DNA from: Teratosphaeria epicoccoides
Taxonomy: Eukaryota > Ascomycota > Dothideomycetes > Mycosphaerellales > Teratosphaeriaceae
DNA length: 64,000 bases
Assembly (NCBI GenBank): GCA_021401465.1
Contig: JADDMT010000054.1
Span: 62,001-126,000 of the forward strand
Direction of reading: 5' to 3'
The translations under genes were made by a program, and so were the position numbers. Shown here one piece after another: positions 10,400-21,246 of the stretch. The first letter of the stretch is position 1. Each line of letters opens with the position of its first letter. The notes below the pieces were generated by a model. That model was not told the DNA's origin. It saw only the letters and a program-made list of their open reading frames with translations, and did not search any database.

Positions 10400-12113
10400 A
10401 AGATCTTCACGTTGCGCTGTGATGACATTGTCGTGGTTCCGAGACTTGATCATGAAGTAGCGAACACCTGCAGGAGCGACAGCAGATGAGCACGGGGTCG
10501 GGATTGCCGGTGAGGGTCACAAGCGAAAGTGAGAGTGATAATATGCTTGAATATGTTTGATCTTGTTAACATACGTTGTGTAGAAGCCAACCTTTTGATG
10601 CCGCTCCATCAATGCCCAAGCCTTGGCCGAACGCCACGCTAATATGCTATCAATCGAAGCCACTGCCCGTCGCCTATTCATTCACAGGTCTGTAGGCACG
10701 CAATGTTACGCGTTAAGCACGTCGGAAGGAATGAGAAGAAGACTGACCGCCTTTTGGAAGCTCTAAGCCTGCACTGGTCCTGTACTGGTGATGGCCGCCT
10801 CTTCCACCTCCATGACCGCCTCGTCTGCCGGAGTTGTATGCTTCGTACCTGTCTCTACCACCGTTACTGGCAGGAGGCGGACCGCCACGCTCGCCATCAC
10901 GTTTGTAGTATGACTGTCTACGCTCAAGTGAAGGATCACGGCTGGGCGCATCACGGTCAAACCTGCGTGAAGTGTCGATCGATCGGCGACGAGCGTCAGG
11001 GTAGCTGACACGGCGCTCGTCGCGGCGCGGAGGCGGTGGACGAGCATCGGTCGGCGAGTCGTTGGCCCCACGAATGCGAAAGCCGGTATCGTTTTTCTGT
11101 CGTGTGACCTTGGAGTTTGACGACGGTGAGTGCGGCCTCTTGATGCCGTTTGTTACCTTATTTGCAACCTCAGGCAAGGTCTCAGCATGACGCGACGGCA
11201 AGTCGGCAGGCAGAGCCGGTGGCACACCATTCACATTCGCACCTGTTGAAGGATGCGTTGTCGTTGCTCTCATGATGCCCATCTCGGTCTCTTCTTCACG
11301 CCTCAAACTCTCCAGCCGCTCTTGTATGCGCTTTGCCTCCTCTTCGAGTGCTCGACGCTCTTTGTACGTACGGAGTTTGGACGTGCGGTAGGAGAGGTTG
11401 TGGTAGCCAGTGAAGTCGAGCCATGCTGCAAGGTCAGCGTAATATTGGTCTGTCAAGTGGGTTGGAGGGTTGTCTGCCTGAACCATTTGAGCAGGCTCGG
11501 CTTGTGTTTTGGTCGCACCATTGGCAGGCATCGCCGGTTCCTCGGTGAGCTGCGCTTTGTCCTGCTGTTTTGCTTCAGTCTCTGCCTTTACTTCGGCGAT
11601 GAGTGTGTCAACGCCCAGAGTGTCGGGTTTTGGTGGTGCGACGCCATTGACTTCTGCTTTGACGTGCGATGGGAGCTTTTTGGGCGTAGGAGCTGCCATC
11701 GATGAAGAGACCTGGCTTGGCACAGAGGCGGGCTTCACAGGGGTCTGCTGTCTCTTTTCAAGCAGCTTGGCTCGAAGCTGCTCGGCCTTGCGGTGATTCT
11801 CGGCCCTCTTCTGCTCATCCGTCGCGTTTGGTTTGATGTTCCCGACAGCAGGCACGGCAGACGAGCTCAAGTTCTGGAAGTGTTTATGGAAGTCAGAGAA
11901 TCCTCTATGGTCAGTGATCGATGGTCGTACGCTGCTTCCTGCCGCCGCCGCCACCGCCGAAGCTCCTGGCTTGGTGTCTTGCTGCGCGTCATGGTCATTG
12001 CTGCCATAGAAATCATACGGCTCTTCATCATATACCTCTCCCTCCTCCATCTTCTCCGCCGCCATCAAGTTCTGCCAGTCGGTCACAGGCGGACTCACGC
12101 CAGATGGGAACAT

Positions 12114-12850
12114 GGTGGTTTGGCGAGGGAGATGTCCAAGAAGTCTAGAGTTTGATGAGCGGGAGCTGCAACCGCTATTGACATGGACAGAACTCGTGAC
12201 CGCCAAGAAACCTGAAGAGATGATTCCAACAGCATCAATGACATTCCACCTTCAGGTTCCCTCGCGTCAAGGCAGTCGTGGAGCCGCTGATGATATCTCT
12301 TGCAGCCGCCGTTGCAGAGGATCTGACATCCATTGTGAGGGCATGCATCATGGGAGACGTGGAACACTCCCGAGCACGACTTATGCGGTGCATTCAGGAG
12401 GCGGATATCTGCTTATCGCCCGGGAAGACGCTGTGGTGCATCCCGACGCCTGGAACAGGGCAGCTCCTCCATCGTCCTTCCGTTGACATCCGTTACCTGG
12501 ACCTTCCACGGCCAGCATCGTTCCTGATCGTGTGACACTTCTGTCGTGCCTGCGTCAATGGGGAATCCCCGTCAAAAAGCTCCTGCCTACGGTAAGCTTT
12601 TTACGCTCCGGTGGCACCGTGGCAGTCGCGCCAGCCCGGCATTGCCCGATCAGAGCACCATATCACTTTTCCCCGCGCAACTCCCTGCGATCTTCGCTGC
12701 GGCGGCCATCAATGTGTGCGGCTCGCAGGCCACGAGTATACCTCTGCTCTCCTTCAACTTTCCTGATCCCTCGTGTATCCACGCATAATCCTGCCATTGG
12801 ATGCGCACGGTGGAAGGAAACAGGACTTTGCTACTAACACAGCAGCAACT
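12114..12850. promoter_or_regulatory. divergent region between YTH and NRAMP genes
   Basis: The region lies between two divergent starts and should hold both promoters and the NRAMP 5' UTR. The frame leading into the NRAMP gene is open from 12773, but the residues before ATG 12851 look non-conserved. No specific site can be called. Confidence 0.4.
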
Positions 12851-14749
12851 ATGAACTGCCCTTCAAGAACCGATCCGGAAGTAACGCCAGACTGGAATCA
12901 AAGTCCAGATGCCTTGGCCTCAGACACAACTACTCGCAGCGACCTGAGCCGGATAGCCAGTGCTCGACTGCGTAATGACCATAGGATTAAAGACCAGGAC
13001 GCCCCGCGAATAGAGCTGCATGCATTACCCTATGATCTAGACGGCGATGGGAAGGGAACGGCAACGAGCAGTGCGAGGGTGGGCGGTAGCGTGAGGAGGG
13101 GGAGCAGCGTTGGAAGAGCCAGCAGGAGGGCGGGGAGCGAGAAGAACGGAGATGGACCTGGAACGTCCGTTGCCTATGCCGAATCGATGTTGCACGAGAC
13201 AATGGGTTTGGAGCACCACAGTCCCCATGACTCCGCTGGAGATGACACTCGGAACGGCTTGAGATGGTACAAGCGCTGGAGTAAGAAGACGGCGAGAGTT
13301 CTGGTAAACTACGCCAAATTCATTGGGCCCGGCTTCATGATCAGCGTCGCGTACATCGACCCAGGAAACTACGCGACAGATGTTTCAGCTGGAGCGACAT
13401 ACAGATTCAAGCTGCTGTTTGTCGTCCTGATGTCGAACTTGTTCGCCATTTTTCTGCAGTCTCTCTGCATCAAGTTGGGGTCCGTCACAGGCCTCAACCT
13501 GGCCGAGATGTGCAGGATGCACTTCCCGAAATGGCTCAATTATGCCCTCTATGGCTTCGCCGAGGGCGCTATCATCGCAACAGACATTGCCGAAGTCATC
13601 GGCACAGCGATAGCCCTCAATCTGCTGCTACACATCCCGCTCGTGGCCGGTTGCGCAATTTCCATCGTCGACGTCCTCTTCATCCTCCTCTTCTACCGCG
13701 CGAACGGCACCAGCATGCGCGCTCTGCGCGCATTTGAAGCCTTTGTGATGGTTCTTGTCCTCGGCGTCGTGATCTGCTTCTGCTTCCAGCTCTCCCTCAT
13801 CAAAAACACACCCGTTGGCCAGGTCTTCAAAGGGTATCTGCCCTCCTCCGCCGTTGTGCAGGGACAAGGTCTCTATCAAGCCTGCGGTATTCTTGGAGCT
13901 ACCGTAATGCCTCACTCCCTCTACCTTGGCTCCGGCATCATCCAAGCTCGACTCAAAGACTATGATCATCGCAACAAGCCGAACCGAGATGCCGCAGCCG
14001 CCATCTCACGGACCTCAGTCGCTCTGAGCCAAGATGGGGTCGATGAGGATCCAGATCTGCACGATAAATACCGCCCGTCCATCTCCGCCATCAGGTCCTG
14101 CCTGTCATATTCCATCGTCGAACTGGCCATCAGCCTCTTCACCTTCGCCCTCTTCGTCAACTCCGCCATCCTCATCACCGCGGGCGCAAGCCTGCACAAT
14201 ATCGCCGACGCCGCGGATGCAGACCTCTTCTCTATTCACGATCTCCTCTCGCGTACCTTGGCTCCAGCCGCTGGCACCATATTTGCGCTCGCATTGCTGC
14301 TTTCGGGCACCAGTGCGGGAATCGTATGCACGATCGCAGGCCAGATGGTCTCGGAGGGACAGCTTCGGATCGCGGTCAAGCCATGGGTACGACGACTCCT
14401 CACGCGCTCGATATCCATCACGCCGAGTATCATCATCGCAGGCGCGGTCGGCAAATCGGGGCTTTCCAATGCGCTAGAAGCGAGCCAGGTTGCGCTGTCG
14501 ATCATCCTGCCATTTGTTTCTGCGCCGTTGATCTATTTCACGTGCAGAGACAAGTATATGACCGTCGTCAGCCATGGTGAAGGTGCTGATTCTCGGAGGC
14601 GAGGCGAAGATGTTGTTCCGTCTGCGAGTGGCGAGACGTACAAAATGAAGAACGGGTGGGTCATGACGGGGTTTGCAGTGGCGATCTGGGGGCTCATCGC
14701 GGTCATGAATGTGGCGTTGCTGGTGCTTTTGGGTCTGGGAAAGGGTTAG
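12851..14749 (+). CDS. NRAMP divalent metal transporter (Smf-type)
   Basis: This is a proton-coupled importer of Mn2+, Fe2+ and related ions, in the plasma membrane or an endomembrane. It is one exon of 632 residues from ATG 12851; an upstream in-frame ATG (12773) would add 26 unlikely residues. The N-terminal ~145 residues are cytosolic and Ser/Arg-rich. Then come the transmembrane helices. TM1 carries the DPGNYATDV metal-binding motif (about residue 170). TM6 carries MPHSLYLGS (about residue 353), where the canonical motif is MPHNLYLHS, so the usual Asn and His positions differ. The region around residues 385-410 is a cytosolic loop rich in charged residues. The C-terminus ends in a final hydrophobic helix. 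Confidence 0.93.
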   Translation: MNCPSRTDPEVTPDWNQSPDALASDTTTRSDLSRIASARLRNDHRIKDQDAPRIELHALPYDLDGDGKGTATSSARVGGSVRRGSSVGRASRRAGSEKNGDGPGTSVAYAESMLHETMGLEHHSPHDSAGDDTRNGLRWYKRWSKKTARVLVNYAKFIGPGFMISVAYIDPGNYATDVSAGATYRFKLLFVVLMSNLFAIFLQSLCIKLGSVTGLNLAEMCRMHFPKWLNYALYGFAEGAIIATDIAEVIGTAIALNLLLHIPLVAGCAISIVDVLFILLFYRANGTSMRALRAFEAFVMVLVLGVVICFCFQLSLIKNTPVGQVFKGYLPSSAVVQGQGLYQACGILGATVMPHSLYLGSGIIQARLKDYDHRNKPNRDAAAAISRTSVALSQDGVDEDPDLHDKYRPSISAIRSCLSYSIVELAISLFTFALFVNSAILITAGASLHNIADAADADLFSIHDLLSRTLAPAAGTIFALALLLSGTSAGIVCTIAGQMVSEGQLRIAVKPWVRRLLTRSISITPSIIIAGAVGKSGLSNALEASQVALSIILPFVSAPLIYFTCRDKYMTVVSHGEGADSRRRGEDVVPSASGETYKMKNGWVMTGFAVAIWGLIAVMNVALLVLLGLGKG

Positions 14750-15245
14750 ATGGCAATTCGGTTAGAGCTCCTATAGCTGCTGTGCTTTTAAGCTGGACGC
14801 AAAGGGTGGTTTGAAATGTCACGGACGTGTTTGCGAGCTTTAAGGCAATTCATGATAGGGCCGAGATGCGTTCGATACATTATGCTCGCGAGCATGTAGG
14901 GCCGCTAAGCTGCGCGATATGCGTTACCCTGCGAACCACACACCTTGCGACGCAAGACCTTCAGCAGTGGTTCAGCACTACACGTGCTGGCATGTGAAAG
15001 TAGCACGGTGACTGTGCTCGCTACCTCTGCTTCGCTGCCTTGAGCGCAGCCCGCTTTCACCCTCTCACGCACTCCCACGACCTAGAATAAGTCCAAAGCG
15101 CTTCCTGCACTTTTATAACCACGCTTGCAAGACCGAGTAGAAAAGTAATCAGCAACGAATGAGCAAGTCAAGATATTTTCCCTACTTGTGCAAGGCACCC
15201 GACATCAACCTGCAGGGACTTCGAACAGGATTCCCAAACGCAATA
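14750..15245. other. intergenic, upstream of BTB gene
   Basis: This holds the NRAMP 3' UTR and the BTB promoter. A TATA-like TTTTATAA lies around 15112, about 45 bp before the first ATG (15159). No gene is seen. Confidence 0.4.
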
Positions 15246-15722
15246 ATGGCAGGACCTACAGACGGGATCAATGGATCCTTCCCAGACGGCGCCTCGCGCG
15301 CCGCCCCATGCTCATCCCTCCTCGTCAACGTCAAGCAGCTCTACAGCACTGGCCTCTACTCCGATCTCACCATCACATGCAATGGCCGCGAGTACAAGGT
15401 CCACAAGCTCATGCTGCATACTCAGTCCTCCTACTTCCGCAAACTCCTGTCGGGCCAATGCAAGGAGTCCGCACAGAACGAGAACGTGAGCTCACTAGTC
15501 CTCGACGACGACGAGCCCGAGGTCCTCGAGGTCCTGCTGCGCCACCTCTATCACTTCACCGAGTCTGACGACGAGGACGACGACGTCCAGTCCAGGCTCG
15601 AGCGTCTGAGCGCGCGAGACGACCACAACCGTGATGCTCATGCTCCGAGGAGAGGAGGAGGTACGTGGAGTCTGGGTCCAGGCCGCCGTCCTCGGTTGAG
15701 ACCGGTCACGAAGGAGAGGTAG
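15246..15722 (+). CDS. BTB/POZ-domain protein, short or truncated
   Basis: The first half of a BTB fold is clear: LLVNVKQLYSTGLYSDLTI, CNGREYKVHKLMLHTQSSYF, then DDDEPEVLEVLLRHLYHF. In fungal BTB proteins this is followed by a helix of the 'ADKY' type and a BACK-like tail. Here the frame instead runs into an acidic stretch (ESDDEDDDVQ) and an Arg-rich end, then stops. I looked in the other frames just downstream and did not find the missing helix. The ATG at 15159 is in frame; I prefer 15246 (MAGPTDG) but cannot exclude the longer form. It may be a truncated copy or may have an intron I cannot place. BTB proteins often act as Cul3 adaptors, but that cannot be claimed for this one. Confidence 0.6.
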   Translation: MAGPTDGINGSFPDGASRAAPCSSLLVNVKQLYSTGLYSDLTITCNGREYKVHKLMLHTQSSYFRKLLSGQCKESAQNENVSSLVLDDDEPEVLEVLLRHLYHFTESDDEDDDVQSRLERLSARDDHNRDAHAPRRGGGTWSLGPGRRPRLRPVTKER

Positions 15723-16680
15723 AGAATAACATGCTGGTGAGAAAGATGGCGATGAGAAGCGATGAGGCGGTTTCATTGATCCTGCTACGCGTCAGCTGGT
15801 GTTGAACAATGTGACTGTGTTGTTCCTGCTTTCTGCCGCAGACCGTCAAGCAAGACTCAGTCGCACTTGACCATACAACCTGCGATGCTGTCGTTGTGGA
15901 TTCAGAGAAAGTGGTTGAAGCCAAACACAATGGCTGATAGTACAGCAGGTGGAGAAATGGTTCAGTCCAATACTTCCAGGTTGCGATACCTCACTTCTCT
16001 CACACAACATTGAATGCTCGCATGTGGTCTCATGCTACGGGAGGTTCAATGGAAGGTACCGTCATGTCTCACGACTTTCTGCATCTACCATCCGCTTGTG
16101 CAGGTACGAGATGGCGGGATGCGCTGACAGCTGGACTTCTCCCCCGCTTTGGTGTTACCATCTCGACTCAGGCTGGCGGACGGCGCATGCCCAGAGGAGT
16201 AGCGAGAGGGATCCGCGTCTCCCACCCAAATAAGGCCCACAACATTGGAAAGACTGCCGTTCGGGCCCAATGCTTTGCCGTCGGCATCCTCGAACCCCGC
16301 ATCTCCCATGCGACTGCTGTACGAGATGTTGGAGGACCGGGTGGATCTGCGAGGGCCTGCAGAAGACTTGGTACGATGTAACATCGACGTTCGTTGCGAG
16401 TGGTCCGGGAAGATAAGCTCATTCAAGTACCCTGCGGCACGCCATTGTGCCTGAATATCCTTTCCTGCTATGGACTGGCAACACCATGATGGGCTTCGCG
16501 CGTTGTGGACGTGACATAAACGCAGCCATCCTCTGCACATCGCATGCGCCTGTTGTGCTATGACCACGGCGCAACAGGGGGAGGATATAAGGTCAGTGAA
16601 GAGCCACGAAGTCATGGGCTCTGGGTGAATCTTTCATTGCTTCCGCTTTCTCTCGTGGGACCCAGGATAAGGCAACCGAG
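15723..16680. other. intergenic stretch, no gene recognised
   Basis: This lies between the BTB frame and the GH47 gene. A 176-codon minus-strand frame (16615-16085) is open but has no recognisable domain. The GH47 promoter is at the right end. Confidence 0.4.
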
Positions 16681-18650
16681 ATGCCGCGCCACTCGTTAAC
16701 AGTGCTGCCACTTTTGGCGGCGGCAGTCTTCGCGCAGGAGAAGTACCACGCCTACGAGACCAATGCACCAGCCGACTATCAAACAGATTGGGAGACGCAG
16801 CATTGGTGGCCAGATGGGCCAGGAACAACACTGTCAGCAGAAGCAGGAAAGCCATCAGCAATTCATCCAACGACAGAGCCGACGACATCTCTTACAGGAG
16901 TGCCATCTTACACTTATCCTTCCTCCCGGGTTTCAGCTTCAACGTATCCATACCCGAACGCGACGACTTCTTCTGGAGGACCAAGCGCAACAGGCGATGC
17001 GACTTTGCCGACCTGCAAAAAGATTCAGTATGACTTCCCAGCTGGAAGTGGCAGCAACGCCACGAGAGCCGCCGCAATCAAAGAAGCATACACATACTCG
17101 TGGAACGCATGGACCAAATACGCCAACGGCATGGACGAGCTGCTTCCATTGACTGCGGGTGGCATTGACGATTGGTATGGATGGGGTGTGACAATAGTGG
17201 ACGGCATCGACACAGCTATCATCATGAACCTCACCGACATCGTTGAGCAGCAGCTCGCGTACATCCAGAAGATCGATTTCACGACCACGACCTACGGCCC
17301 GGTCGAGATCTTCGACACCAGTATCCGGTACCTTGGAGGCCTGATCGCTTCGTACGATTTGCTCAAGAGCGGGCAGTTCCCAAACACATACGATCAAGCA
17401 CAGGTAGCGGCTTTGCTATCGCAGGCTGAATCATTGGCGAACAAAATTGCCTATGGTTTTGATACGGCAACTGGCATTTCGTCCACGTATGTGAACTTCT
17501 CGTCGGACTCGCCGATCGAGGCCACGTACACTGTCGCGGCGACGAACCAGACGTACAATGCGACCAACACCGCGAGCGCCGGGAGTTTTATTCTTGAGTG
17601 GTTCCGTCTGGCAGACATCAGTGGCAATCAGACTTATCGATACCTGACCGAGCGTGGCGAAGCACCTCTCGTTAACCCAAGCCCGGCACCGGTGTACCCA
17701 GGCTTGGTGGGTACCGAATTCGACGTCGATACTGGCGAGATGCTGAGCTTTGATGGCGGCTGGCATGCTGGCGTGGACAGCTTCCTGGAATACCTGATCA
17801 AAACATATCAGTATCACGTCGACTCCGCCACGACCCGATATAAAGACTTCTGGCTGCAAGCCGCGCAGTCGACGATCGAGTACATTGCGGATCATCCTTA
17901 CGGATTCCCAGACTTGACGTTCCTGTCTGAACTGGACGTCAATGGCTCATCCACATACTCGTCGGACAGCTTCACCTGCTTTGCTGGAGGCAACTTCCTG
18001 CTTGGCGGCAAGTTGCTCGATATGCCTGCTCTCGTAGATCTAGGCCTGGCAGTCACGGATGGCTGTCATCAAACTTACAACACCACGTTGACAGGTCTGG
18101 GGCCTACAGGATGGGGCTGGTATAACTCCAGTAACCTTGCGTACGACCTAGCTGACGACAACGATGTCGCAGAGCGCAAGTGGGCGGACAAGTATGGATA
18201 CTTCATCGAGTACGGCGATGAGGCATGGGAATTCAGACCGGAGCACATCGAAAGTGTGTTCTATGCCCATAGGATCACGGGCGATCCGCAGTGGGCGGAG
18301 TATGCGTGGCAGATCTTCTTGGCCATCAATGACACGGCGAGGAACGATATTGCGTTCGCGACAGTCAATAATGTCAATATGCCGTATGGTGGCAGTATGA
18401 GCAATAGCTTGGACTCGTAAGTCTCCTTCAGTGTGGACCGTGAGTATGTTGCTGATTGTGTTGACGCAGTTTCTGGTTTGCGGAAGTGCTCAAGTACCTC
18501 TACTTGATCTTTGCAGAGCCTGAGGTGGTGAACCTGGATCAGTGGGTATTTGGCACGGAGGCACATCCCTTCTTGGTTCAATGTGGCATCGGAGGCATCG
18601 ATGATGCCACGGATGCCACGAGCTCCACGAACAGCACTGAAATCAGATGA
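16681..18650 (+). CDS. secreted GH47 alpha-1,2-mannosidase
   Basis: This class I mannosidase trims alpha-1,2-mannose from N-glycans; the secreted fungal type also acts on external glycans. Two exons (16681-18416 and 18470-18650) around a 53-bp intron give 638 residues. The signal peptide is MPRHSLTVLPLLAAAVFA. A Ser/Thr/Pro-rich linker of about 90 residues precedes the catalytic domain. Family motifs include GWGVTIVDGIDTAIIM, EIFDTSIRYLGGLIASYDLL, the RPEHIESVFYAHRITGD region and, in exon 2, SFWFAEVLKYLYLIF and TEAHPF, whose Thr ligates calcium in the family. There are many N-X-S/T sequons. No HDEL or N-terminal membrane anchor is seen, which favours secretion over ER or Golgi residence. Confidence 0.93.
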
Positions 18651-20436
18651 TAGACCGCCGGCCTGAGCACAACGGTTTTGGCATCAATATGCTGTTCTGT
18701 AGACCAACACTTTGCCATAAATCGCGCTCGAAGATGATCTTGGCAGTCTTCTGTAGTCGCTCGATTGGTTGCATAGTTGAGCCTTGTCCGATGGCAGTGA
18801 TTTTGTCAGTCAACCAACAGATTGTTGACTGGTCAAATGTTTGTTGATGGGATTGAGTGAGTGGTCACATTCGTAGGTGGCCATTCGCAAATGGTACACG
18901 TGGTTCAGCTTAGTTTCTGCTTGCATGAACGTCTCTCAGTCGTACTCGCGGCCTTCGTACGACTCTGTAAGACATGATGAGACGAATCATCTCTCCCGAT
19001 CCAGTCAAGGTATCTTCGTCAAGCCTTTGGCTTCGTTGATCGTGCACAAAGTAGGGGACACATGACCGTACCCCTCTCCTCGAAAGCATTACCCTCGGCT
19101 ATGCTCGAGTACGTACCCGCACAGTGAGAGGTCTCAGCTCACAAGTGGGCACGCGACAGGGAAGCACAGAGACACTGTCGAGTTCACCTTATACGTTCGG
19201 TCCCTCGTCTCCCTTCGTAAGTACACAATGACAGGTTCAGGTCCAAGAGAGCTTCGAGAGACTGCGGGCGCAAGCGCGGCTGCCCTTCAACAAGGGCACG
19301 CTAAGTGGGTCTTCTGATATCCGCGCTACCGCTTATTAACAGTCCCTTACAGCAGCGATGTTTCGAGCATCTGGAGCTCGTAAAGTCTGTTGATGAGCTG
19401 TAGCAAGAGCTGCCAGGCTTCGCTTCGCGGATCAAGGTCGAACGACTGTGCATTCGCGGGACTCCTTGTGTGCTATCACGGGTCGGCCTCGGCGGCGCGA
19501 TTGTCAATACGGGAAGTCAACAGTATGACCTGTCGCATTCTAAATTCCAGCACGCGCCACGGCCGGCAATAATCACGAGCAGAAGGGAAGACGTGCATGG
19601 AGCCGTCGAAAGTATACCGTGCTAATACGAAAGATGGCACACCATCGATCTCAACGGCTGCGACGGAGCAGAAGCGGCTGTTCCCGTGGAGCTCCATCAC
19701 CCTCCTTGGCAAAATGCCCAGCACTTCACACAAACACCTAATTTGATCCGGGTACCTCCGCGTGGTCGGCGCGCGCAGAAAACGATCCCCGGTCTGCATG
19801 TCGGCCATAAGTCGAATTGGACGCGTATAAGGCGTTTGGCCGGTGTGCTGGACAGCTCGTTGTGCTGCTGATGCCTGCGGAAGTACATTTCTGATTCGGT
19901 GCAGATCACCGAAGCCACTACGGACGCATCATGTTTGCTGAGCCAGCATTGATAGTGGCCTGGGGATGCGAGATGCGATGGCCGTGATAAACTCGACAAT
20001 GGCCCCGTGTTCCAATCGGACGAATTCGGAAGTCTGTGCTGGGAGGACCAAGGGACCGCAACTCGGATTTGGCCGTCACGGGATCTTCGAGATTGAACCC
20101 GACCAGGCTGGAGGATGTGAGAGCACGTCGATGAAGCGGCGAAGTCAGAGTGCGCTGAAAGGTGAGGGATGCAGAAATATATATGTTTTGAGCACGAAAG
20201 GTGTGTGGGCAAAATGAGCGGAAACGCCCGAAAGGGCGACAGATCTCACGCACAGGGCAAGTCGAAGCCGCAGGAAGGGGTGGGACCGACCTTTCCCGAT
20301 TGACACTCGTCGCTCTGCTCCTCCGTTCTTTCCCCGTGACAGCAAGCTCTTTCCAAACTCACCACATCTCCTCCAATCCATCATCAAATCATCAAAAAAC
20401 ATCCCCCCTCATCAGCCACACCCCATACCATACACA
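18651..20436. other. 1.8-kb intergenic stretch
   Basis: No supported gene is present. The best minus-strand frame (19808-19476, 110 codons, with HVFPSARDYCRPWRVLEF) is unlike any family I know. The right end is the ATP9 promoter; an AATATATATG stretch lies near 20175. A tRNA or a small non-coding RNA was looked for and not found. Confidence 0.45.
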
Positions 20437-21246
20437 ATGGCCTCCTCTCTCCGCATCGCCGCGCCCAAGATGGCCCAGGTTGCCGCACAGAGCTCCGTCA
20501 AGGTCGCTCGCTCGCCAATGATGGCTCAGAAGTTCAGCCGTGCATTCTCGGGTAAGATATCCATTGACGCCCATCGGAGCTATATGCGGCATTGGACATG
20601 CCAGTAAAGGCGTTGAGGCCGCACGACTGACCGGTGGAAAAATTTTCGTAGCTGCCACCCGCACCAATACTGCCTTCTCCGCCGCCAAGCGCACCACCAA
20701 CATCATGAGCGCCGTCCGCACCCAGGGTCGCCGCGCCTACTCCTCTGAGATGGCCAACGCCCTCGTCCAGGTCTCCCAGAACATTGGCATGGGTTCTGCT
20801 GCTATCGGTCTCGGCGGTGTAAGTACACGTCCTCCTCACATCATGACCTTGGCAAGATACGCGAGCTGGAAACGAGCTTCAAACGCCATCGGCATCTTAC
20901 TATATGGCGGCTGGATGAGGCATGGGCTTGTGGATCGATGCGGGGAGATGCAACATGATAGAGATTCGTTGGGCACAAGCTGATGCACACCTCAGGCTGG
21001 TATCGGTATTGGTCTTGTCTTTGCTTCCCTCTTGTCCGCCGTTGCACGCAACCCGTCTCTCCGTGGTCAGCTCTTCTCCTACGCTATTCTGGGTTTCGCT
21101 TTCGTCGAGGCCATCGGTCTGGTAAGTCGCCGCCAATATACCTGGCTACACCGAGTCAAAGCCGAAAGAAACCTGGGGCTGACACGAACGCTATTGAACA
21201 ACTACAGTTCGACCTCATGGTTGCCATGATGTGCAAGTACGTCTAA
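20437..21246 (+). CDS. ATP9: mitochondrial ATP synthase subunit 9 (subunit c), nuclear
   Basis: This is the proteolipid that forms the rotating c-ring of F1Fo-ATP synthase in the inner membrane. Four exons (20437-20551, 20652-20818, 20996-21121, 21208-21246) with introns of 100, 177 and 86 bp join to 148 residues. Residues 1 to about 69 are a long Arg/Ser/Ala-rich presequence with no acids, ending around RRAYSS. The mature protein has two hydrophobic helices: QNIGMGSAAIGLGGAGIGIG, and SYAILGFAFVEAIGLFDLM. The polar ARNPSL loop joins them and the proton-carrying Glu is E132. The start is the first ATG, in a good context (CACAATGG). Nuclear coding with a long presequence is the filamentous-fungus arrangement. 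Confidence 0.97.

Larger units (their letters stand above)
9959..12113 (-). pseudogene. YTH-domain m6A-reader homologue, stops inside YTH domain
   Basis: YTH proteins bind N6-methyladenosine in RNA through an aromatic cage. I joined exons 12113-10748, 10467-10292 and 10234-9959 over introns of 280 and 57 bp. The N-terminal ~455 residues are disordered, with a charged helix (LRTYKERRALEEEAKRIQE) and an Arg/Gly-rich stretch. The C-terminus is a YTH domain: VRYFMIKSRNHDNVITAQRE, then ATQLNIEDLL, YVILLFSVNNSMASQGYALM, and IKWLATTPVHFRMVGHLKNP. Two in-frame stops break it: TGA at 10399-10397, where the family has the cage Trp of the W-A-T-Q motif, and TAA at 10150-10148, before IKW. No frameshift is needed and no intron fits over either stop. 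The predicted product is a 478-residue protein ending ITAQREDL. It is a decayed gene, a recoded gene or a sequence error. Confidence 0.8.

Noticed and set aside
10397..10402. Programmed stop readthrough at the YTH TGA
   Set aside because: The known fungal readthrough context is TGA followed by CTA; here GCG follows, and the second stop would also have to be read through.
19476..19808. A minus-strand 110-codon frame in the 1.8-kb gap
   Set aside because: No domain, no start-context support and no neighbouring exon; probably chance.
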